Shown: positions 16,527-24,445, counted from the first letter of the stretch. The stretch: 30,218 nucleotides of DNA from an uncultured Acetatifactor sp. (GCA_910577665.1 CAJTOJ010000037.1:1-30218), one strand, 5' to 3'. The notes: generated by a model not told the origin, from the letters alone. A program made the numbers and translations.

Positions 16527-16592
16527 AGTTCAGTGGGCAATGAGCTAATCGGCTGTGCTTGCACGAATGTTTTTGCATGAAAAAGCAATGGT

Positions 16593-16621
16593 TTGACACT
16601 GCTGCCAGCACATTGTATCAT
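16593..16621 (+). promoter_or_regulatory. Sigma-A-type promoter of the BlaI-like gene
   Basis: A perfect TTGACA, a 17-nt spacer and TATCAT lie 63 nt before the start codon. The A/T-rich stretch downstream (ATTGTAT...ATGTATAAT) could hold an autorepression site, but no clean dyad was found. Confidence 0.7.
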
Positions 16622-16684
16622 GAATGGAAAATTAGCATAATGTATAATGTTGGCAGGAAAAAGAATAGTGGGAGAAAAGAGAAG

Positions 16685-17095
16685 ATGAAAAGACTGTCAG
16701 AAACGGAATTTAAAATCATGAAAATCCTGTGGGAGCATCCGGAACCAGTAACCTCCAGCCAGATCCTGGAGGAGACCAGGGGGGAACTGGACTGGAAGCT
16801 GGCCAGCTTGATGACAGCCTTGTCCCGCATGGCGGATAAGGGGTATGTACATTGCGACAGGAGCACCAGGACCAATTATTACAGGGCGGTGATCAGCCGG
16901 GAGGATTACAGGATCCAGGAGAGCGATTCCTTCCTGGCGAAGCTCTATGACAGGTCAGCCACCAAATTCATTGCCAGCCTGTGCAGGCGGGAGAGGATGT
17001 CCGGGGAGGAGATCCGAAAGCTTCGGACCTACCTGGATTCACTTGGACAGAAGAACGGGGAGGACTGTCCTGGACAGGGAGAGGAAGTGCTTTAG
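16685..17095 (+). CDS. BlaI/MecI-family transcriptional repressor
   Basis: The 136-residue product starts MKRLSETEFKIMKILWEHPEPVTSSQILEE, the typical winged helix of BlaI/MecI repressors. DWKLASLMTALSRMADKGYVHCDR is the recognition helix and wing. The C-terminal dimerisation region (70-120) has the usual AKLYDRSATKFIASL pattern. I start at 16685 rather than an in-frame upstream codon because homology begins there. The usual partner, a BlaR1/M56 sensor protease, is absent. The next genes encode a lipoprotein and a sigma factor, which may be its regulon. The inducing signal is therefore unknown. Confidence 0.88.
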   Translation: MKRLSETEFKIMKILWEHPEPVTSSQILEETRGELDWKLASLMTALSRMADKGYVHCDRSTRTNYYRAVISREDYRIQESDSFLAKLYDRSATKFIASLCRRERMSGEEIRKLRTYLDSLGQKNGEDCPGQGEEVL

Positions 17096-17134
17096 AGTAT
17101 CGATCTGCACAGGTGGAATTTTTTTGTCTGCATT

Positions 17135-17163
17135 TTGTCCCGATCTCTATTTTCTCCTACTAT
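17135..17163 (+). promoter_or_regulatory. Possible promoter of the lipoprotein/sigma-factor cluster
   Basis: TTGTCC, a 17-nt spacer and TACTAT, each 4 of 6 to consensus, precede the lipoprotein gene by about 145 nt. The adjacent TACTATATAGGTATA region has the A/T-rich, TA-bounded look of BlaI-type operators, but this is weak evidence. Confidence 0.3.
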
Positions 17164-17307
17164 ATAGGTATAGGGTATGGATCTGGCAGATGCCCAGAAG
17201 CAGCCGGATGCCAGAACAGCATGGACGGGAGGATCAGTCAAATGTTTCACAAGGGAGCAGAAAACGGGGAAAGACAGAGGAAGAAAGGAGAAAATAAGAA
17301 GAGAAAA

Positions 17308-18621
17308 ATGGAAAAAAGGAGGCTTAGGGGAGTGGGAAGGAGCACGGCCATGCTGCTTGCCTGTGCGCTTCTGGCGGGCTGTGGACAGGGGGAAGGGAAC
17401 CCCGCGGGAGACTTGCAGGAGCTGGATCCCGCAATCCTGGAGGCATCCCGGGAAACCGGGGGACCGGACGGCCAGGAGGGGCCGGGGACTGGACATAACG
17501 GAGGAACCCAGACAGGAGCGACGCCAGCAGGAAATGGTGGAACAGGGAATACAGGGGATGTGGCAGGTGGGGACTCCCAGGGCTATCCCAAGGGGGATCG
17601 GATAGAAGAACAGTCCTTTGAGGTGGATCTGAGACCCCTGGGAAAAGTGACATTTGCCTCCTATGAGCCAGATCCGTCAGGGAATCCCCTGGCAGATGTG
17701 GTATTCCAGATGGAACGGGAGGGACAGGTGCTCCTGCAGCTTCCAGGAACCGAAGAGGGAAATGTGGCAATGGAACTGTTCCATCAGGTGGAGGCAGTCT
17801 CTTTCCTGGATTACAACAATGACGGCTATGATGATATCATTGTAATTCTCAGCTACTATTTTGGCGCAGGCCCCCAGGCAGCCACTTCCCATTCCAGGGT
17901 CCGCTATTATAAAGGATCCGCAGAAGGCAGTTTTGTCTATGAGAAAGAGGCATCGGAAGCTGCCTCCGGTGCCCTGGCAGAGATTACGGTGGAGACGGCC
18001 AAGGGATTTATCGGGGTGAAGACTGAGGACACACCCGCAGAGTGGACCGGAACCAGGGATCTACAGACAGCGGTGGGCAGCCTGGAACCCTGGCAGCAGG
18101 CATATCTGGACTATCTGGACGGGGAGTCCCGGGTGGAGTCCCAGAAGGGTTACACGTTGATCTGCCTAAGCGACACGGAGATTCCCCAGCTTGTGGAGGT
18201 AGGTGACAGTGAGGCCAACGGCTGCCGCATTGTGGCCTATGGGGAGGGCCGGGTTCATGTGACCCAGCTTGACAGATTACATTTTCACTATATCCCGGAT
18301 TCCAATCTATTGTGCAATTCTGACGGACTGATGGATTATTATTACGACAATGTGTACAGGCTGGAAAATGGGGAATTGAAGACGGTTGCATCGGGGCATT
18401 ATGGGAAGCTGGACGATGGCCCCATGGAATTTGACCAGAACGGGGAACCTGTCTACCAGTATGAGTGGAACGGAACCAGAGTGGATAAGGAAGCTTATGC
18501 CCAGGCCCTGGCCCAGGTATATGATACCACCCAGGCGGTGGATTATGACTACGGCAGCCTGTATACCGTGGATGAGGTGAAGCGAGTCATCGGGGACTAC
18601 AGGAAAGAACCAGGAGCATAG
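17308..18621 (+). CDS. Secreted lipoprotein, unknown function, with FG-GAP/VCBS-like segment
   Basis: The 437-residue product starts with a basic N-region and hydrophobic core ending in the lipobox LLAGC, so Cys25 would be lipidated and the protein anchored outside the membrane. Residues about 26-88 are a Gly/Thr/Asp-rich spacer. A globular part follows from about 90; AVSFLDYNNDGYDDIIVIL (about 165-185) resembles a calcium-binding FG-GAP/VCBS-type repeat. The C-terminal part is Tyr/Asp-rich. The start codon is the one that gives a correct signal peptide; the ribosome binding site is diffuse (AAGAAGAG). It precedes the sigma-factor gene by 43 bp and may be part of its signal-sensing envelope module. 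No enzymatic function is suggested. Confidence 0.75.
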   Translation: MEKRRLRGVGRSTAMLLACALLAGCGQGEGNPAGDLQELDPAILEASRETGGPDGQEGPGTGHNGGTQTGATPAGNGGTGNTGDVAGGDSQGYPKGDRIEEQSFEVDLRPLGKVTFASYEPDPSGNPLADVVFQMEREGQVLLQLPGTEEGNVAMELFHQVEAVSFLDYNNDGYDDIIVILSYYFGAGPQAATSHSRVRYYKGSAEGSFVYEKEASEAASGALAEITVETAKGFIGVKTEDTPAEWTGTRDLQTAVGSLEPWQQAYLDYLDGESRVESQKGYTLICLSDTEIPQLVEVGDSEANGCRIVAYGEGRVHVTQLDRLHFHYIPDSNLLCNSDGLMDYYYDNVYRLENGELKTVASGHYGKLDDGPMEFDQNGEPVYQYEWNGTRVDKEAYAQALAQVYDTTQAVDYDYGSLYTVDEVKRVIGDYRKEPGA

Positions 18622-18664
18622 AGAGGTACGGCTCGTGGACTGAGACAAAAGGTAAGAATGGGGT

Positions 18665-19219
18665 ATGTCTATGGAAGATTCGGGGATTGTGGCGCTGTAT
18701 TTTGAACGGTCAGAACGGGCACTTTTGGAGACAGAACGGAAATACGGCGCATTCCTGCACCAGGTGGCGTACAATATCCTGCACAACCTCTGTGACACGG
18801 AAGAAATCATCAACGACACATACATGGGTGCCTGGAAAGCCATGCCGCCTACCAGGCCGGATAACCTAAAACACTTTCTCTCCCGCATTACGCGGAATCT
18901 GTCCTTCGACAGGCTGGATTACCTGCATGCGGGGAAGCGGCAGGCGCTGTTTGTGGAACTGGATGACTGCATCCCGGATGGGAGGAGCGATATGGAGGAT
19001 ATGTGGGAAGCCAGGGAGATCGGCAGGGTGCTGAACAAATTCCTGGGAACACTGGATGCCAGGGATTGTGCCGTGTTCCTGGCCAGGTACTACTATGCCT
19101 ATTCCATCAAAGAGGTAGCGGACCAGTATGCCCTTCCTGTGCGCCGGGTGAAGTACCTGTTGTCCAAGACCAGGAAGAAGCTGCAGGATTTCCTGGCCAG
19201 TGAGGGGGTGGTGCTGTGA
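18665..19219 (+). CDS. Sigma-70 family RNA polymerase sigma factor (ECF-like)
   Basis: The 184-residue product has only regions 2 and 4. Region 2 (about residues 25-90) includes AYNILHNLCDTEEIINDTYMGAWKAMPP and the DNA-melting helix RITRNLSFDRLDYLHAGKR. Region 4 (about 125-178) is FLGTLDARDCAVFLARYYYAYSIKEVADQYALPVRRVKYLLSKTRKKL, with its helix-turn-helix. The start at 18665 has a second Met two codons later. The stop overlaps the next gene's GTG by four bases (GTGA), a strong sign that the downstream product is its anti-sigma factor. Clostridia often use such pairs for envelope responses; the regulon is not known here. Confidence 0.92.
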   Translation: MSMEDSGIVALYFERSERALLETERKYGAFLHQVAYNILHNLCDTEEIINDTYMGAWKAMPPTRPDNLKHFLSRITRNLSFDRLDYLHAGKRQALFVELDDCIPDGRSDMEDMWEAREIGRVLNKFLGTLDARDCAVFLARYYYAYSIKEVADQYALPVRRVKYLLSKTRKKLQDFLASEGVVL

Positions 19220-20961
19220 GGAATAGGGAAGGGTGGGACGATTCCGGGAAGGATCTAAGGACAGCCAGGCTGAATGAAGCCTTCCAGTATATAGATGACA
19301 GGTTCCTGGATCTGGTGGAGCAGGAGAGGCGGTCTGGGCACAAACCGGGGAATCGCCAGGGGAAGAGGACTTCCGGGACAGGGAAAGAACCCGGCTCCAG
19401 GAGACACACCTGGGCTGTGCTGGGAGCAGCGGCGGCCTGTTTCCTGGTACTGCTGGTACTCCCAGCGGGGGTAATCGCCAAAGACTGGCTGGGACTGCGC
19501 AGCCTCCTGCTGCCAGGAATGAGTGGGGGGCAGGAAAGAGGGGAGGAGATACTGGCCGGATACCTGGAGAGTCCGGGGGTGCAGGCGGCTGCCCAGTGGA
19601 ATGCGCTCTTACAGGAACAGGATGCATCTGGCAGCAACGGGAAGGAAGAGGTAGGGACGAAGAATGCAGGGACGGGTAATCCAGGAGCGGGAGACCCTGG
19701 GGATAGTACAGAGAGTTTCTGGCCCAGTGCCTGGACAGTATACGGGGTATCTGACCGGGAACTGGGAGAAAAGCTGAATGACATAGCGGTCCGGTATGGT
19801 CTGCTGCTCCATGAGGGAAAAAGCGTGATTACCCTGGAGGAACTGGAACAGATAATAGGGGGAAGATTCCTGGGGGGAATCCAGCCAGGGAAGGGTACAG
19901 AGGAATGCATTCTGTATGAGGATGGCTCTTTTGCCTTTACCGGGGAGACTGCCTTGAAGGGATACGGTACAGTGGAATTCTGGTTCTGCCGGGCTGGCAA
20001 GCGTTTCCTCCAGGAGAACCTGCCCCTGGCAGGCAGTGACGGGAACTATGCCTGTAAGCTGTATGAAAATGCAGGTGGGGAACCTGTGCTGCTTGTGTGG
20101 AATGACCAGTCGGCCCTGGTTCTGGCAGAGTATACAACCTGGTATGTGGCCGTGGAAATGGAGCCTGTCCCAGGGCATTCCCCGGAGGCGGGCCTGCGGG
20201 AACTGGCAGACAGAATGGATTTCACCAACATAAAGTATGGAGCGATTCCCGGAGTCCAGGGATATGTGGAACTGCCAGGGGAGGTGGAGATCGGGGTCTC
20301 CGGTTATGGGGACAGTCCGGAGGCGAAGGCCCTGGCTGAGTGGCAGGAGTTTCTGGACGGATACGATGTAGACGGCAGGGTGCTGGAGCAGGCACCATGC
20401 ATTTTCTATGCGGAAGGACGCAACGACTGGTATCAGTACAATGTCTATTCCTATGAAATGGGGGAAAAGCTGGATGAGATTGCCCGGAAGTATGGGCTGA
20501 AGCTGCATACGGATATGGGAATCATGGAACCGGAAGAGATGGAGCGGCAGGTCGGGGGAAGCTTCCTGTCAGAAGACTGTATATCTTATTGGGGCTATAT
20601 GTATGAAGACGGGAGCTTTCACATGGATGGGGCAGCCATGGTGGTGCCAGGCCAGCTCACGGATTTCCAACTGAGGCGTGCCGTGAAGGGAACCCTGGAT
20701 GAGGTCGCCTTGAATGTGGGGCGGCTGGAGGATTACCAGGAGTGGCAGTATCTGACAGAAGGGGGGGAGTGGGTGCTGCTGGTTCTGGGGCCGTATAAAG
20801 CCATGGTTTTCGGGAATTTTGAGGAGTGTTTTGTCTCCGTGAATGTGCTGTCGGGAACTGTGGACGGGATCACCCAGGAGAACCTGCAGGAACTGGCAGA
20901 GAAGATCCGGTTTAGGGTGTTGCGGAAGATCCAGGTGCCGGATCTGGGCCAGGAACCATGA
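19216..20961 (+). CDS. Membrane anti-sigma-factor-like protein with duplicated extracytoplasmic domain
   Basis: The 581-residue, single-pass membrane protein starts at a GTG overlapping the sigma gene by four bases. The cytoplasmic part (1-63) has LNEAFQYIDDRFLDLVEQE, like the short sigma-binding segment of clostridial anti-sigma factors. The TM is at about 66-88. The outer part contains two copies of one domain, about 115-342 and 363-568: SPGVQAAAQWNALL against SPEAKALAEWQEFL, LGEKLNDIAVRYGLLLH against MGEKLDEIARKYGLKLH, and YEDGSF in both. A low-complexity Gly/Asn/Glu stretch (139-165) lies in the first copy. It probably holds the sigma factor at the membrane; the ligand and release mechanism are unknown. 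Confidence 0.75.
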   Translation: MRNREGWDDSGKDLRTARLNEAFQYIDDRFLDLVEQERRSGHKPGNRQGKRTSGTGKEPGSRRHTWAVLGAAAACFLVLLVLPAGVIAKDWLGLRSLLLPGMSGGQERGEEILAGYLESPGVQAAAQWNALLQEQDASGSNGKEEVGTKNAGTGNPGAGDPGDSTESFWPSAWTVYGVSDRELGEKLNDIAVRYGLLLHEGKSVITLEELEQIIGGRFLGGIQPGKGTEECILYEDGSFAFTGETALKGYGTVEFWFCRAGKRFLQENLPLAGSDGNYACKLYENAGGEPVLLVWNDQSALVLAEYTTWYVAVEMEPVPGHSPEAGLRELADRMDFTNIKYGAIPGVQGYVELPGEVEIGVSGYGDSPEAKALAEWQEFLDGYDVDGRVLEQAPCIFYAEGRNDWYQYNVYSYEMGEKLDEIARKYGLKLHTDMGIMEPEEMERQVGGSFLSEDCISYWGYMYEDGSFHMDGAAMVVPGQLTDFQLRRAVKGTLDEVALNVGRLEDYQEWQYLTEGGEWVLLVLGPYKAMVFGNFEECFVSVNVLSGTVDGITQENLQELAEKIRFRVLRKIQVPDLGQEP

Positions 20962-21021
20962 ACAGGAAAAGTTTTGTCTGGAAAGTGAACGCCTCTCTTT
21001 CAGCGCACATGGGGGATACGA

Positions 21022-21396
21022 ATGGAAAAAGGAAGGGGAGATTTCCCGCTGGATTGGGAAAGGACAGGACAGAAGGAAGAGGTCAGTGGGAGCAGCGGGA
21101 AAGTTTTTAAGGTGGAAGGACTGCTCCTGGATGATTTTCACAGGATGGTGATGGTGAACCAGGGGGAAGTGCGGCTTACCCCCATAGAATATGAGATCCT
21201 GCGGCTCTTGATCATGGAGCGGGGTAAGGTATTCTCCAGCGATGAGATCTATAGGAAGGTGTGGAATCTGCGCCCGGTGCGGGTGGATAACACCATAGCA
21301 GTGCATGTCCGGCATATACGGGAGAAGATCGAGGCAGATCCTGCCAGGCCACAGTACTTGAAGGCAGTGTGGGGCAGGGGATATATGGTGGGGTAG
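21022..21396 (+). CDS. Stand-alone OmpR-type winged-helix protein (no receiver domain)
   Basis: The 124-residue product is essentially one OmpR/PhoB C-terminal DNA-binding domain: VKVEGLLLD-like strands from about residue 29, LTPIEYEILRLLIMERGKVFSSDEIYRKVW, the recognition helix in DNTIAVHVRHIREKI and the final wing YLKAVWGRGYMVG. The usual 115-residue receiver is missing. The reading frame closes at a stop at 20986, so no receiver can be recovered upstream. GGGG lies about 7 nt before the ATG. It may be a remnant of a response regulator or a phosphorylation-independent regulator. It follows the anti-sigma gene on the same strand after 60 bp. Confidence 0.7.
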   Translation: MEKGRGDFPLDWERTGQKEEVSGSSGKVFKVEGLLLDDFHRMVMVNQGEVRLTPIEYEILRLLIMERGKVFSSDEIYRKVWNLRPVRVDNTIAVHVRHIREKIEADPARPQYLKAVWGRGYMVG

Positions 21397-21404
21397 ACAC
21401 GGCT

Positions 21405-21794
21405 TCATGTCTCGTGGTCGGCCAGGAAGGGATCCCCGATGTCCAGGCGGACAGGGGGGCTCTGGGGTATAGGGGAAGGGGTAGCCTGGCTGGGGCCGGG
21501 TTTGAAAGGATCCGGAGTAGATTCTGTGACAGGTACAGGTGGCAGGGGCATCTGGACAGTCTGGCCCGGAGCAGGGCATATTGGGGCAGGAGGACAGCCG
21601 TGGGGACAGTCCTCCTGCCCCAATTGTCTACAGAATTGCAGGTTGGCCCGGATCAGATTGTACTGTAGCAGGAACTTCAAGGCCTGGGAGAGACCTGCGG
21701 GGGTGTCGCAGTCCACTTCGCATATGTCCTTGAGGGAATGGGAGAGATTCAAGATATCAATGGAGGAGATTGCCATGGCTGCCACACTTCTCAT
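21405..21794 (-). CDS. Hypothetical protein with proline-rich C-terminus
   Basis: The 129-residue product is not recognised. Residues 7-60 (AISSIDILNLSHSLKDICEVDCDTPAGLSQALKFLLQYNLIRANLQ) look like a compact helical domain. Residues from about 66 on are rich in Pro, Ser and Thr with several Cys (CPHGCPPAPICPAPG) and are probably disordered. AGGA lies five bases before the ATG. It stops 8 bp after the convergent winged-helix gene. It is judged real because its N-terminal part has ordinary protein composition while the opposite-strand ORF here is Trp/Gly-rich and implausible. The possibility that it is spurious remains. Confidence 0.5.
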   Translation of the reverse strand: MRSVAAMAISSIDILNLSHSLKDICEVDCDTPAGLSQALKFLLQYNLIRANLQFCRQLGQEDCPHGCPPAPICPAPGQTVQMPLPPVPVTESTPDPFKPGPSQATPSPIPQSPPVRLDIGDPFLADHET

Positions 21795-21913
21795 GTCTTT
21801 CCTGTTACTTTATGCAGATGGGCTTGTCTGGGTACCGCTGATTGCCTGGTTATGCCAATGGTGTAGTGCTTTTTGGGAGGGCGGGTGTTTGGGGCACGGT
21901 GTGAAATGGGGAT

Positions 21914-21941
21914 AGTTTTTTGGTAGCCAGAATGCTATAAT
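21914..21941 (+). promoter_or_regulatory. Extended -10 promoter of the EamA gene
   Basis: TGC-TATAAT (21934-21941... with TATAAT at 21936-21941) is an extended -10 element with only a weak -35, 31 nt before the start codon. Confidence 0.5.
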
Positions 21942-21972
21942 TGTCCTATCAACCAGAAAGAAGGGAAGAAGC

Positions 21973-22386
21973 ATGTGGTTTGTGTTTGCGTTGCTGTCCG
22001 CGGTTTTTGCCGCCCTTACCTCTATATTTGCCAAGATCGGCATTGACGGGGTGAATTCCAACCTGGCTACAGCCATCCGCACTACCGTGGTCCTGGCCAT
22101 GGCCTGGGGGATGGTGTTTCTGACAAAAACCCAGGGTGGGATCATTGCCATCAGCAGGAAGAGCTGGATCTTCCTTATTATCTCCGGGCTGGCTACAGGG
22201 GCCTCCTGGCTGTGCTATTACAGGGCCATCCAGATGGGGGAGGTGTCAAAGGTAGTGCCCATTGACAAGCTGAGTGTGGTGATCACCCTGGCGCTGGCCT
22301 TTTTGTTCCTCCATGAGCAATTTACCGTAAAATCCCTGGTGGGGTGTGTGCTAATCGGGGCAGGGACGCTGGTGATGGTGCTTTGA
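21973..22386 (+). CDS. EamA-domain (DMT superfamily) membrane protein, single-domain form
   Basis: The 137-residue product has about five hydrophobic helices and is one EamA unit, half the size of standard ten-helix drug/metabolite transporters. Evidence includes the N-terminal ALLSAVFAALTSIFAKIGI, SGLATGASWLCYYRAIQMGEVSKVVPIDKLSVVITLALAFLFLHE and the final VGCVLIGAGTLVMVL. The VPIDKLSVV-LFLHE pattern is typical of this short family, which is likely to work as a dimer. Substrate unknown. AAGGGAAG precedes the ATG. The gene stop is directly followed by structured element C. Confidence 0.88.
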   Translation: MWFVFALLSAVFAALTSIFAKIGIDGVNSNLATAIRTTVVLAMAWGMVFLTKTQGGIIAISRKSWIFLIISGLATGASWLCYYRAIQMGEVSKVVPIDKLSVVITLALAFLFLHEQFTVKSLVGCVLIGAGTLVMVL

Positions 22387-22388
22387 AA

Positions 22389-22558
22389 AGTGTGAGAAGA
22401 ATTTCTAAGACGCCCAAAAATGTCGTCTAAGAAATTCTACGGCGCAAAATAGCGCCTTTCTCACACTGAAAAACGCAAGTGCAGCGTTTTTCCCGGAATC
22501 GAAAGATTCCGTGGGATTGGTTTGTACCAGCGTAGCTGGCATGACGGGAAGTGTGAAG
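22389..22558 (+). repeat. Multi-hairpin intergenic element (element C)
   Basis: Six stems can be drawn in about 160 nt: AGTGTGAGAA/TTCTCACACT (10 bp) enclosing a 15-bp stem with one mismatch (22398-22412 with 22424-22438) and GGCGC/GCGCC; then AAAAACGC/GCGTTTTT, CGGAATC-GAAA-GATTCCG with a GNRA loop, and CCAGC-GTA-GCTGG. It starts 2 bp after the EamA stop and ends 42 bp before recJ. Its AAAACGCA-GCAGCG module followed by a GAAA-capped stem is shared with element D. It could be a structured RNA, a transcription terminator cluster or a mobile repeat. Confidence 0.6.
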
Positions 22559-22600
22559 GAAAGGAAGATTTTCTAAGGAATAAAAAGGGAAAACGATACG

Positions 22601-24445
22601 ATGGAGAAATGGTATGTGGCGGCCAAGAAGGCCGATTTTGACAAATGGGCGGCAGATTTCCGGATCAGCCCTGTGGTAGCCAGGATCCTGCGGAACCGGG
22701 ATCTGACGGAGGAAGGACAGGTGCGGGCTTTCCTGTATGGTACCCTTGCGGACTGCCATTCCCCCTGGCTGCTGAAAGATATGGACAAGGCGGTGGGATA
22801 TCTTCTGGAAGCAGTGGAGGCAGGAACCTATATCCGGGTGATCGGGGATTATGATGTGGACGGGATCTGTTCTGCCTACATCCTTACGAGAGGCCTACAG
22901 TTTCTGGGAGCAAAGGTGGATACGGCGATTCCTCACCGCATCCACGACGGCTATGGACTCAATGACCACTTGATACAGGAGGCGAAGGAGGACGGGGTGG
23001 GCATGATCCTCACCTGTGACAACGGGATCGCCGCCGCTTCCCAGATCTCCCTGGCGCATTCCCTGGGGATCCAGGTGATTGTGACGGATCATCACGAAGT
23101 GCCGTTTTCCATGGAGGAGACGGGGAAAACCCAGGAGAATGGGGCGGCGGATGGCGGGAGGGGGTCGGATGACGGGAAAGCACCAGATGGCGGGGCAGGG
23201 AGGATCCGCCGGGAACTGCTGCCCCCGGCCCTGGCGGTGATTGATCCCAAGCAGGCGGCCTGTAGCTATCCCTTTCCAGGGATCTGCGGCGGTACAGTGG
23301 CCTATAAACTGGTGCAGGCCCTGGCGGAGAAGACAGGAAATGACAGTCTGTGGGAGTCCATGTCAGAACTGCTGGAATTTGCGGCCCTGGCAACGGTGTG
23401 CGATGTGATGGAGCTGAAGGATGAGAACCGGATCCTGGTGAAGGAAGGACTGGGCCGCATGCGTCAGACCGCAAATCTGGGACTCCGCGCCTTGATGGAG
23501 GTCAATGGGATCCAGCCGGGACGTCTGGATGCCTATCATCTGGGATTTGTGCTGGGTCCCTGCCTCAATGCCACAGGACGGCTGGACACTGCCAGACGTG
23601 CCCTGGAACTGTTACAGAGTACTTCCCTGGCAGAGGCCATGGAGGCAGCCAGGGAGTTGAAAGACCTCAATGACAGCCGCAAACACCTGACCACCCAGGG
23701 GGTGGAAGCGGCCCAGGCTTACCTGCAGCAGCACCGGATGACAGGGGACAAGGTCATGCTGGTCTTCCTGCCGGATGTCCATGAGAGCCTGGCAGGGATC
23801 ATTGCAGGGCGGATCCGGGAGAAGTATAACCATCCGGTTTTTGTACTGACCAGGGCAGAGGAAGGTGTGAAAGGTTCTGGCCGTTCTATTGAAGGATACC
23901 ATATGTACGAGGCTATGACCCAGGTGGGACAGTACTTTACCAAGTTCGGGGGACATGCCATGGCAGCAGGGCTGTCCATGCGGGAAGAGGATATAGAAGC
24001 CCTGCGCAGGGAACTGAATGCCAGGTGTACCTTGGCAGAGGAAGATTTTGTGCCAAGAGTACATATTGATGTACCCATGCCCATAGATTATGGGGATGAG
24101 AAGCTGGCGGAGGAGCTGGAATTGCTCCAGCCCTTTGGCGTAGGGAACCCTAAACCTTTGTTTGCACAGAAAGACCTGGTTTTCCTGGCAGGCAGCAGGA
24201 TGGGGGCAAACAAGAATTTTGCCAGGTTCCGGGTGCAGACGCCGGCAGGTAATATCCGGCAACTGGTATATTTCGGGGATCTGGATGCCTTTGGAGCTTT
24301 CCTGGAGGAGAAGCATGGACCGGGAAGTGAGGAGGCCCTGTACAATGGAAAGGCGCATTTTCCGGTATCTGTGGTATACCAGATGGGAAAGAATACCTAC
24401 CGGGGCGTGACGGAAGTGCAGTATGTGATGCAGCACTATTGCTGA
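22601..24445 (+). CDS. recJ: Single-stranded-DNA-specific 5'-3' exonuclease RecJ
   Basis: RecJ degrades single-stranded DNA 5' to 3' in recombination and mismatch/base-excision repair. The 614-residue product carries the DHH motifs: GDYDVDG (residues 82-88), CDNG (139-142) and DHHE (163-166). The DHHA1 domain has KGSGRSIEGYHMYEA and FGGHAMAAGLSM, and an OB-fold C-terminus follows (QPFGVGNPKP...). The family normally runs about 560-600 residues; an additional Gly/Asp-rich, low-complexity insertion lies at about 172-204, between DHHE and the AVIDPKQ strand. The start has only a weak upstream AAAAGGG. It is transcribed in the direction of the EamA gene but separated from it by element C. Confidence 0.95.
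   Translation: MEKWYVAAKKADFDKWAADFRISPVVARILRNRDLTEEGQVRAFLYGTLADCHSPWLLKDMDKAVGYLLEAVEAGTYIRVIGDYDVDGICSAYILTRGLQFLGAKVDTAIPHRIHDGYGLNDHLIQEAKEDGVGMILTCDNGIAAASQISLAHSLGIQVIVTDHHEVPFSMEETGKTQENGAADGGRGSDDGKAPDGGAGRIRRELLPPALAVIDPKQAACSYPFPGICGGTVAYKLVQALAEKTGNDSLWESMSELLEFAALATVCDVMELKDENRILVKEGLGRMRQTANLGLRALMEVNGIQPGRLDAYHLGFVLGPCLNATGRLDTARRALELLQSTSLAEAMEAARELKDLNDSRKHLTTQGVEAAQAYLQQHRMTGDKVMLVFLPDVHESLAGIIAGRIREKYNHPVFVLTRAEEGVKGSGRSIEGYHMYEAMTQVGQYFTKFGGHAMAAGLSMREEDIEALRRELNARCTLAEEDFVPRVHIDVPMPIDYGDEKLAEELELLQPFGVGNPKPLFAQKDLVFLAGSRMGANKNFARFRVQTPAGNIRQLVYFGDLDAFGAFLEEKHGPGSEEALYNGKAHFPVSVVYQMGKNTYRGVTEVQYVMQHYC

Noticed and set aside
20569..21579. Minus-strand ORF of 336 codons across the anti-sigma and winged-helix genes
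   Set aside because: It is antisense to two supported genes, very rich in Pro, His and Cys, and typical of a shadow frame in GC-rich coding DNA.
23612..24436. Minus-strand ORF of 274 codons within recJ
   Set aside because: It lies entirely antisense to conserved RecJ motifs and has no plausible protein features.
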